Shown one piece after another: positions 7,026-13,783 of a stretch of 23,100 nucleotides of DNA (positions within the stretch are counted from its first letter, which is position 1; every line of letters starts with the position of its first letter). The position numbers and the translations under genes are program-made. This stretch comes from M55B112 sp040880545 (lineage in GTDB: Bacteria > Bacteroidota > Bacteroidia > Bacteroidales > GCA-2748055): the NCBI GenBank assembly GCA_040880545.1, contig JBBDIE010000109.1, forward strand, positions 1-23,100, written 5' to 3'. Below the pieces are notes generated by a model, which saw nothing but the letters and a program-made list of their open reading frames with translations, was not told the DNA's origin and ran no database searches.

Positions 7026-10000
7026 ATGAAGAAGTTTTTTTTCCTGGCACTTTTTTTCCTGACCACATTCGTGATTAATGCACAGTATGTAAGGGATTTT
7101 TCACAAGACACTTCCAAATATATCCAGGAGCTTACCACGCTTTTCGGAACCTCACTCGTGGAAAATGAGAAGCATGTATTCAATGGATTTATTGCGACAT
7201 GGGATTCAATGGAGTTCGCCCACAGGAAGGATATCATGATCATTTCAGAGCTGATGCGACAACGAAGCTGTCGCCCCAGGCCACAGTTCATAATGTTTCT
7301 GAAAATTCTGGAGGAATTTCATCGGGAAGATAAATTTCACCTGGGTTATGATGCATGGGTGGAAGGTTACCGTTCATTCATGGAAAATGAAAAGACACTG
7401 ATCAAAGAGATAAACAATGCTAATCAGTTAATTTTCCTTCTTCTTGATCAATTGGTGTTGTACCAGACTGTATCTTTATCCTGGAAGTTTCAGGGTACAG
7501 ACTACAGTTTTGGATATGACGGTAAGCTGAGGATAGTAACCGGGAATAATACAATCACCGGTCATTCTTCCGGTGACAGCATTATTATTCATGAGGTTCA
7601 AGGATATATTGACCCTGTAAGTCAGCAATTTACAGGAAAGGCGGGTAAGGTTTACTGGGATCGGGCCGGGTTGGATCCACAGGTTGTAAAGGCAGATTTA
7701 AGCAATTTCAGGATCGATTTTAGTAACCCAGGCTACAAGGCTGATTCGGTTACTTTTTACCATACACAATTACTGGACCAGCCTGCACTGGGCTCTGTTG
7801 AGGACAGGATCACACAAATTAAAAAACCTGAAAATGCTGTTTATCCAAAATTTTCCAGTTATAAGGGAAATTATGAACTCAGGGATATTGTGGAGGGGTT
7901 GGATTACAGGGGAGCTATCGCCATGGAAGGGGCAAACCTGGCAGGCAGGGCAACCGGAGGGAAAAATGCTGAACTGGATATTAATTATAATGATACATTA
8001 CGTGTGCGAATGAATTCGACGCTGTTTCTGTTTGGCAAGGAGCTTATTAAATCTCCAAATGCCGAGATATCCATTTACATAGAGAATGATTCTGTCTATC
8101 ACCCGGACCTTGTCATGAATTACAACATTAAAAGCGAATTGCTGCGTCTTACCAAGTCAAAAGACTTTAATTCACAGGGGCCTTATTCAAATTCCTACCA
8201 CAGGATAGACATGGCATTTGATGAATTGAACTGGGTAAGAAGCGAGCCTGTAATTAAGATGCAGGCAGCATTGGGAACTGCACTGGGTAACGGACTGTTT
8301 GAATCCTATGACTTTTTTGATCAGGGGTATTATGAAAGTCTGCAGGGTATGGAATATCAGAATCCATTGGCAGACTTGTGGACATTTGCAAGAATGATTG
8401 GTGGTGATACATTTTCAGTGGAAGCGTATGCCTCGAATATGGGAAAGGCCGCCTATCTGATCAGACATCAACTGATGGAGTTCAGCAAACAGGGATTCGT
8501 TTACTTCGATTTCAAGAACGATGAGGTGACCATCAGGCAAAAGCTATACGATTTTATTGATGCAAGTATCAAGCGACGCGATTACGATATTATCAGGTTT
8601 GTATCCAGAACCAATGCCGGGACAGAAAATGCCACGCTCGATCTTGCAACCAAAGATCTTACTATCAGTGGTATTCCTGCAATTTTCCTGAGCAATGCAC
8701 AGAATGTGAAACTGGTACCGGCAAAAAACAGGATCATTATGAAACGAAACCGGGATTTTCAATTTGATGGAACCATTGATGCCGGTTTGTTTAAATTTTA
8801 CGGAAAAAACTTTTTCTTTGAGTACGACAGTTTCCTGATAAACCTGCAAAACATCGATTCCCTTGCCATTAGTGCGAGAACCGGTCGGAGGAACAATTTA
8901 GGGCAGATGATGACGACTACGCTTGATAATGTGATAGAACAGATAACCGGTCAGTTGAAAATAGATGCCCCGACCAATAAATCGGGCAGCAAATCTTATC
9001 CTGAGTACCCTATCTTCTCAAGCCGTGAGAATTCCTATGTGTTTTTTGACGAAAAAACAATTCAAAAAGGTGTCTATGATAAAGAACGGTTCTATTTCGA
9101 GTTGTTCCCCTTTACCATAGACAGTATGTATGATTTTCAGAGGGAGGCTTTGAAGCTGGAAGGAACTTTTATTTCGGCTGATATTCTGCCACCAATTGAA
9201 ATGGAAATGTCATTACGACCGGATAATTCCCTTGGATTTCATATGACAACCCCGGAAGAAGGAATACCTGTATTTGGGGGTAAAGCAACTTTCTACAGCG
9301 ACATTGAAATGAGTAATTCAGGTTTACGGGGTTATGGATCACTGGATTATATCACCTCTACCACATGGTCAGATAATTTTATATTTCATCCCGATTCCAT
9401 TATGGCAGTTTCACGAAAATTTCTGGCATCGGAACGTTCGGGTACTATTTCATACCCGTTGGTTGAAAATGATATAGCCAGCATCAGGTACTATCCCACC
9501 CATGATGTAATGCGAATAAACAGAATCGAACATACGTTCAGCATGTATAATGACAGTACCTTTTTTGGAGGAAACCTGGCTCTGAGATCCACAGGTCTGA
9601 CCGGTACTGGCGGACTGGCATTTCCTGATGCCCGGTTTGATTCAGACAATTTTAAGTTCCAGGATCAGAGGGTCCTTGCTGATTCAGCAGGTGTGAAATT
9701 GAAAAAAGCCCTGACAAATGATTTTACGTTGATCACAAACGATATTTCCATTAATGTGGATATTCTGCAGCAAAAGGGAGTTTTCACTTCAAGGGAGGAT
9801 TATACGCTGATCGATATGCCGGCTAATCTCTATAATACCAGGTTAAATCAGATTACATGGTTCATGGCCAGAGATGAAGTGATAATGAAACAGACCGTTC
9901 CTTTACAGGAAAATCACGTGGATATTGGTATTGATTCGTTGATTACCAGCGGTCCAACGTATGTTTCGTATCATCAAAGGCAGGATTCTCTTAATTTTGT

Positions 10001-11498
10001 TGCTCCTGTGGTATATTTTAATTACAGCAGGAAGGAATTAAATGCCGAAGAGGTTCCCTTTATGGAAATTGGGGATTCTTATATTTTCCCCCATGAAAAA
10101 AAGGTCCAGGTCCTGGAAAAAGCAGTAATCAAACCATTGCGTAACGCTAAACTAATGGTTAATAAGGAATCGCGGTTTCATCTTATGCATCATGCTAATC
10201 TGGTGGTAGATTCTCGTAGGCATTTTAGAGGCTCGGCTGATTACGATTATACCGATGAGTTTGGTAATGTTTACACCTTCCGAATGAATCATGTGGAGGT
10301 GGATACTTCCATAAACACATTTGGGATGGGAGAAGTAGCCATTGCCGATTCATTCAGGTTAAGTCCGTACTTTGAATACCAGGGGCAGGTAAACATGCTG
10401 GCAACCAAACCATTTCTCCATTTTGCCGGAGGCGTCAGATTGACTCACGATTGTAACATTAGCAAATTATGGCTGAAATTTGACGCTGAAATAGATCCGG
10501 ACAGTATCCTCATCCCGGTTGAACGAAGAATGCAGAATATTGAACTTAATAACATTTACGCCGGAACGCTCAAGGCCAGGGATTCCACACATATTTATCC
10601 CACATTCCTTTCCGGCAGAAAGGATTATTTCGACAGTAACGTTACCTTTTCAGACGGATATCTTTACTATAATAAGGCACTAAACGATTACGAAATTGCT
10701 TCACTGGAAAAACTCAGAAACAAAATGTCAAAAGGAAATTACCTGGCTCTTCAAACCGATTCATGCAGGCTGTTTGGTGAAGGAGATATAGACATGAATC
10801 TCGACTACGGCAGAATTTCCATCAAGACCGTAGGTCAGGCAATGCATAGTTTTTCTGAGAACAGTCTTGATCTGGAACTGGTGATGGGTATGGATTTTCA
10901 TTTTAGTCAGGAAGCGTTGGCTTTATTTGGAAGAGAACTTGACAGTTTACAGAGTCTTGAACCGGTTAATCTGACTTCAGATTTTTATAACCTGGCAGTG
11001 AGGAATATGGCGGGTGAGCTGATGGCTGACAAACTGGAGACTGAACTAGGTTTATACGGGAAATATTCAGTTATACCCGATAGCTTGAAATATTCCATCC
11101 TGTTTAATGAATTGAAACTCACATGGAATCAGGAGTCACGTTCATACAGGCATAATGGGAAAGTTGGTATCGGCATGATTGGCGGCATTCAGGTAAATAA
11201 AAAGGTTGATGCTTATATAGAGTTTGTTGAAAGGGGTTCGGGGGACATTTTTGATATTTACCTTAAGTTAAATGACAATACCTGGTATTACATGGCATAC
11301 AGTCCTGGTGGTTTCCAGGTGCTTTCATCGAACCGGGCTTTTAATGCGATCATTCTGGATATTCCGGCCAAAGAAAGAACACTTAAATCCAGGGGGCGCG
11401 ATCCATCCTATGTCTATTCACTATCATCTTCAAGGAGAATGGGTCTGTTTATCGACAGGTTCCTGTTGTTCGAAAAGGAGATGGAGCAGGATAATTAG
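7026..11498 (+). CDS. Very large secreted protein of unknown function, beta-rich
   Basis: I do not recognise this family with confidence. From the ATG at 7026 the protein has 1490 residues. It starts with a clear Sec signal peptide: MKK, a hydrophobic run of about 14 residues, and a likely cut after VINA before Gln20. A TTG at 7014 in the same frame sits at good spacing from AAGGA (7004-7008), but ATG-AAG-AAG gives the better signal peptide. The mature part has no further membrane helix, no lipobox, no type IX C-terminal domain and no terminal beta-barrel signature. Residues 1-150 look mostly helical; later regions show repeated alternating hydrophobic/polar strands with turns such as GLRGYGSLDY and FKFYGKNFFFEYDSF, recalling LptA/OstA-, AsmA- or TamB-like elongated folds. 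That resemblance is an impression, not a domain hit. It appears monocistronic and overlaps the convergent yfcE-like gene by 4 bp. Confidence 0.85.
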   Translation: MKKFFFLALFFLTTFVINAQYVRDFSQDTSKYIQELTTLFGTSLVENEKHVFNGFIATWDSMEFAHRKDIMIISELMRQRSCRPRPQFIMFLKILEEFHREDKFHLGYDAWVEGYRSFMENEKTLIKEINNANQLIFLLLDQLVLYQTVSLSWKFQGTDYSFGYDGKLRIVTGNNTITGHSSGDSIIIHEVQGYIDPVSQQFTGKAGKVYWDRAGLDPQVVKADLSNFRIDFSNPGYKADSVTFYHTQLLDQPALGSVEDRITQIKKPENAVYPKFSSYKGNYELRDIVEGLDYRGAIAMEGANLAGRATGGKNAELDINYNDTLRVRMNSTLFLFGKELIKSPNAEISIYIENDSVYHPDLVMNYNIKSELLRLTKSKDFNSQGPYSNSYHRIDMAFDELNWVRSEPVIKMQAALGTALGNGLFESYDFFDQGYYESLQGMEYQNPLADLWTFARMIGGDTFSVEAYASNMGKAAYLIRHQLMEFSKQGFVYFDFKNDEVTIRQKLYDFIDASIKRRDYDIIRFVSRTNAGTENATLDLATKDLTISGIPAIFLSNAQNVKLVPAKNRIIMKRNRDFQFDGTIDAGLFKFYGKNFFFEYDSFLINLQNIDSLAISARTGRRNNLGQMMTTTLDNVIEQITGQLKIDAPTNKSGSKSYPEYPIFSSRENSYVFFDEKTIQKGVYDKERFYFELFPFTIDSMYDFQREALKLEGTFISADILPPIEMEMSLRPDNSLGFHMTTPEEGIPVFGGKATFYSDIEMSNSGLRGYGSLDYITSTTWSDNFIFHPDSIMAVSRKFLASERSGTISYPLVENDIASIRYYPTHDVMRINRIEHTFSMYNDSTFFGGNLALRSTGLTGTGGLAFPDARFDSDNFKFQDQRVLADSAGVKLKKALTNDFTLITNDISINVDILQQKGVFTSREDYTLIDMPANLYNTRLNQITWFMARDEVIMKQTVPLQENHVDIGIDSLITSGPTYVSYHQRQDSLNFVAPVVYFNYSRKELNAEEVPFMEIGDSYIFPHEKKVQVLEKAVIKPLRNAKLMVNKESRFHLMHHANLVVDSRRHFRGSADYDYTDEFGNVYTFRMNHVEVDTSINTFGMGEVAIADSFRLSPYFEYQGQVNMLATKPFLHFAGGVRLTHDCNISKLWLKFDAEIDPDSILIPVERRMQNIELNNIYAGTLKARDSTHIYPTFLSGRKDYFDSNVTFSDGYLYYNKALNDYEIASLEKLRNKMSKGNYLALQTDSCRLFGEGDIDMNLDYGRISIKTVGQAMHSFSENSLDLELVMGMDFHFSQEALALFGRELDSLQSLEPVNLTSDFYNLAVRNMAGELMADKLETELGLYGKYSVIPDSLKYSILFNELKLTWNQESRSYRHNGKVGIGMIGGIQVNKKVDAYIEFVERGSGDIFDIYLKLNDNTWYYMAYSPGGFQVLSSNRAFNAIILDIPAKERTLKSRGRDPSYVYSLSSSRRMGLFIDRFLLFEKEMEQDN

Positions 11499-12001
11499 CC
11501 GGATTTCAATGATCTTGGCCCAAGTTCAATGACATCGAGGTCCTGAATTCTATTATCGGCAATAACGAATCTTACTGCCGTCCTGATTTTATGGATCCCG
11601 TGATAACCAGCTGCTCCGGGATTTATGTGGAGCAATCCGAGTTTTTTATCATGCATCACTTTCAGAATATGGGAATGGCCTGAAATAAAGAGATCGGGTG
11701 GATTTGCGATGATCTCATCCCTGATCATCCGGTCGTAGTTTCCGGGATATCCACCAATATGGGTCATCCATATTTCCACTCCTGCTCGCATTAAACGTTG
11801 GTGTTCCCTGAATTGGGAGCGCACGTCCGTTCCATCGATATTTCCATAAACGGCCACCAGTTTTTTATGGTCCTGAAGTGCTGTAGAAACTTTAGTACTT
11901 CCTATATCTCCGGCGTGCCAAATCTCGTCACAATTTTCAAAAAAACCGAAAAGCTGGTCATCCAGGTAGCCATGTGTGTCGGATAAAACACCAATTCTCA
12001 T
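11495..12001 (-). CDS. YfcE-family metallophosphoesterase (predicted phosphodiesterase)
   Basis: A 168-residue calcineurin-like phosphoesterase of the small YfcE/MJ0936 class. All metal-ligand motifs are present: DTH at 8-10, AGDIG with Asp32, YGNID with Asn54, THIGG with His81, and SGHSH with His109 and His111, followed by NPGAAG. Family members hydrolyse model phosphodiesters with two bound metal ions; the natural substrate is not known and cannot be read from the sequence. The start ATG is the first residue before the IGVLSDTH strand. The gene is divergent from rsmE across 54 bases, and its stop overlaps the stop of the large secreted protein gene tail to tail. Confidence 0.93.
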   Translation of the reverse strand: MRIGVLSDTHGYLDDQLFGFFENCDEIWHAGDIGSTKVSTALQDHKKLVAVYGNIDGTDVRSQFREHQRLMRAGVEIWMTHIGGYPGNYDRMIRDEIIANPPDLFISGHSHILKVMHDKKLGLLHINPGAAGYHGIHKIRTAVRFVIADNRIQDLDVIELGPRSLKSG

Positions 12002-12030
12002 AATATAAAAAAGTTTTGCCGTGAAATTAC

Positions 12031-12038
12031 TATTTTTG
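12031..12038 (+). promoter_or_regulatory. Candidate -7 element of rsmE
   Basis: TATTTTTG is a perfect match to TAnnTTTG and ends 17 bases before the rsmE ATG, in the 54-base gap between divergent genes. The only upstream TTTG (12015-12018) is 12 bases away, shorter than the usual 19-21, so the -33 part is not satisfied. Confidence 0.4.
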
Positions 12039-12055
12039 AAGCATATCAGCCATTA

Positions 12056-12757
12056 ATGAATATATTTTATAAACCAGGTATAACTTCGAAAAGTCTGGTG
12101 CTTGATGCAGCAGAATCGAATCACTGTATCAAAGTGATGCGTTACAGGAAAGGTGATATCGTGAGACTGATCGATGGGAAAGGTGGGTATTATACCGCTG
12201 AAATTGAAACCGATGACCGTAAAGCCTGTGGGATCAAAATTATTTCGGTGGAAGAGAATTTTGAGAAATTGCCGTATGAACTGCATATTGCCATTGCTCC
12301 AACGAAAAATATGGACCGGTTTGAGTGGTTTATTGAGAAGGCAACAGAGATCGGAATTTCAAAAATTACTCCCCTGATATGCAGCAGATCAGAAAGGAAG
12401 ATGATCAGGCATGACCGCCTTGAAAAAATTGTTATTGCAGCGATGAAGCAATCAGTCAGGGCATTTAAGCCTGTAATTGAGAGACATATTGATTATGCAA
12501 CGTGGTTGAAATCGGGCCATACAGGCACAAAATATATAGCACATTGTATGGAAAGCCCTAAGCAGAATTTATGGCAGGCCACTTTATCAGACAGCATTAC
12601 CATACTCATTGGACCGGAAGGAGATTTTACACAGGAAGAGGTTCGCCTGGCCGAAAAGCATGCTTTTGAAGCTGTCTCCCTGGGAAAATCCAGACTTCGG
12701 ACTGAAACGGCAGGTATAGTAGCCTGTTCAGCAGTTTCTTTTAAGCTAAATAAATAA
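12056..12757 (+). CDS. rsmE: 16S rRNA (uracil-1498-N3)-methyltransferase
   Basis: It methylates N3 of U1498 of 16S rRNA in the assembled 30S subunit, using S-adenosylmethionine. The 233 residues show the two-part layout of the family: an N-terminal PUA-like domain (about 1-70, with NHCIKVMRYRKGD and IDGKGGYYTAEI) and a C-terminal SPOUT knot domain. The latter carries EKATEIG at 94-100, ICSRSERK at 108-115, IGPEGDF at 185-191 and LGKSRLRTETA at 209-219, the SAM-binding knot. The ATG at 12056 opens the PUA domain directly. It is a single-gene unit; a terminator of the opposite-strand sigma operon lies 3 bases after its stop. Confidence 0.97.
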   Translation: MNIFYKPGITSKSLVLDAAESNHCIKVMRYRKGDIVRLIDGKGGYYTAEIETDDRKACGIKIISVEENFEKLPYELHIAIAPTKNMDRFEWFIEKATEIGISKITPLICSRSERKMIRHDRLEKIVIAAMKQSVRAFKPVIERHIDYATWLKSGHTGTKYIAHCMESPKQNLWQATLSDSITILIGPEGDFTQEEVRLAEKHAFEAVSLGKSRLRTETAGIVACSAVSFKLNK

Positions 12758-12781
12758 AAAAACCGCCCTTTTAGGGCGGTT
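12751..12781 (-). terminator. Rho-independent terminator of the sigma factor / small protein operon
   Basis: AACCGCCCT (12761-12769) and AGGGCGGTT (12773-12781) form a perfect 9-bp GC-rich stem with a TTT loop. On the minus strand it is followed by a T-rich tract, the complement of TAAATAAAAAAA (12751-12762). It begins 3 bases after the end of the 64-codon gene. Plus-strand transcripts from rsmE also pass through the hairpin but find no T run. Confidence 0.85.
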
Positions 12782-12783
12782 AG

Positions 12784-12978
12784 TTACGTCATTTCTAACA
12801 TTTCCATTGTACGCTTTACAAGGTTTTCACCAGGATCAACCTCAAGCAAATCCAGGAAGTTGTAAAACAGTTCCTCATCTTGCAGGTGAATCTGTGATTG
12901 TGTTAGAATCATATCTGACGGTAAATTTAAATCATCCACCAGATAATAAAGTGTAGATATTTCTACCATAGGCAACAT
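12784..12978 (-). CDS. Small acidic protein of unknown function downstream of ECF sigma factor
   Basis: A 64-residue ORF between the sigma gene (61-base gap) and a strong terminator on the same strand, which supports its being a real gene. The protein is acidic and leucine-rich with no signal peptide or membrane segment: MVEISTLYYLVDDLNLPSD, then an amphipathic second half with DEELFYNFLDLL and a C-terminal helix ending MEMLEMT. A start at the second methionine (12969) is equally possible. I do not recognise the family. Position suggests a partner of the sigma factor, for example a soluble anti-sigma-like protein, but nothing in the sequence proves it. Confidence 0.65.
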   Translation of the reverse strand: MLPMVEISTLYYLVDDLNLPSDMILTQSQIHLQDEELFYNFLDLLEVDPGENLVKRTMEMLEMT

Positions 12979-13039
12979 AGGTTTGGGTTTTCAAAAAGAT
13001 AACGTCCTTGTTGCCGGTAATATTGTACGTATATTTTAT

Positions 13040-13630
13040 TTAAAATTCGGTAAGAATCAGGTTGCGTTCCGCAATCATTTTGCGAAGATTAATCAGCGCA
13101 TATCTCATTCTTCCCAGTGCTGTATTAATACTGACACCGGTATGATCTGCGATCTCCTTGAAACTCAAGCCGCCGAAATGCCTTAACAGCACAACTTCCC
13201 GTTGGTCCTCTGGCAATTCATTGATCAATTTCCGGAGATCCTGCCTGATCTGTTCAGTTACCATCAGCTGTTCAATGTTGTCGTCGGAAAGTTTCTTACT
13301 ATTGAAAAGGTCTGCCTCCGAATCATCATTTGAAACGGAATTCAACTGTTTTTCCTTCCTGAAATGATCAATGATCAGGTTGTGTGCAATCCGGATCACC
13401 CACGACAGGAATCTTCCGTTATCACGGTATTTTCCTTTTCTCAGGGACTGGATAACCTTAATAAAGGTTTCCTGAAAGAGATCTTCAGCAAGTGCCTGAT
13501 TTTTGATTGTTAGTAGAATATAGGTATAAACCTTTGTTCTGTGTCGATTTATCAACGTTTCTATACAAGTCTCATCACCATTGAGAAACGCTATCACCAA
13601 CTCCTGGTCGTTCAGTTTTTGTGTTTTCAA
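13040..13630 (-). CDS. RNA polymerase ECF sigma factor (sigma-70 family, RpoE-like)
   Basis: A 196-residue alternative sigma factor. Region 2 spans about 22-92 and includes the core-binding stretch EDLFQETFIKVIQSL (49-63) and the -10-contacting FLSWVIRIAHNLIIDHFRK (74-92). A 45-residue polar, Ser/Asp-rich linker follows. Region 4 runs from LPEDQREVVLLRHFGGLSFKEIA (139-161) to a helix-turn-helix, VSINTALGRMRYALINLRK (166-184). No anti-sigma gene with a membrane helix or zinc-binding motif follows; instead there is the 64-residue acidic protein. It is not next to a susC/susD pair or a FecR-type regulator, so it is not the usual polysaccharide-utilisation sigma/anti-sigma system. It is divergent from uvrA, which makes a stress or repair link tempting but unproven. 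Confidence 0.93.
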   Translation of the reverse strand: MKTQKLNDQELVIAFLNGDETCIETLINRHRTKVYTYILLTIKNQALAEDLFQETFIKVIQSLRKGKYRDNGRFLSWVIRIAHNLIIDHFRKEKQLNSVSNDDSEADLFNSKKLSDDNIEQLMVTEQIRQDLRKLINELPEDQREVVLLRHFGGLSFKEIADHTGVSINTALGRMRYALINLRKMIAERNLILTEF

Positions 13631-13740
13631 AACTAATCATGTATTGGTTCAGCGTATAGGTGTTTCGATAGGCTCAGTATTTAGTTAAACTTGTATTTCG
13701 AATGCAAATAAGCGAAAAAAAATCTTTTTACAAAATGTAT

Positions 13741-13748
13741 TACATTTG
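13741..13748 (+). promoter_or_regulatory. Candidate -7 element of uvrA
   Basis: TACATTTG is a perfect match to the Bacteroidetes -7 consensus and ends 35 bases before the uvrA ATG. At -33 there is only an A-rich stretch and no TTTG, so activation by a regulator or a different sigma factor is possible. Confidence 0.4.
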
Positions 13749-13783
13749 TTTCTCGCATTACAAGTAAGATAGGAACAAATATT

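Noticed and set aside
13158..13367. Plus-strand ORFs inside the sigma gene and similar antisense ORFs elsewhere
   Set aside because: They are mirror readings of strongly conserved genes and have Ser/Cys-rich composition typical of antisense frames.
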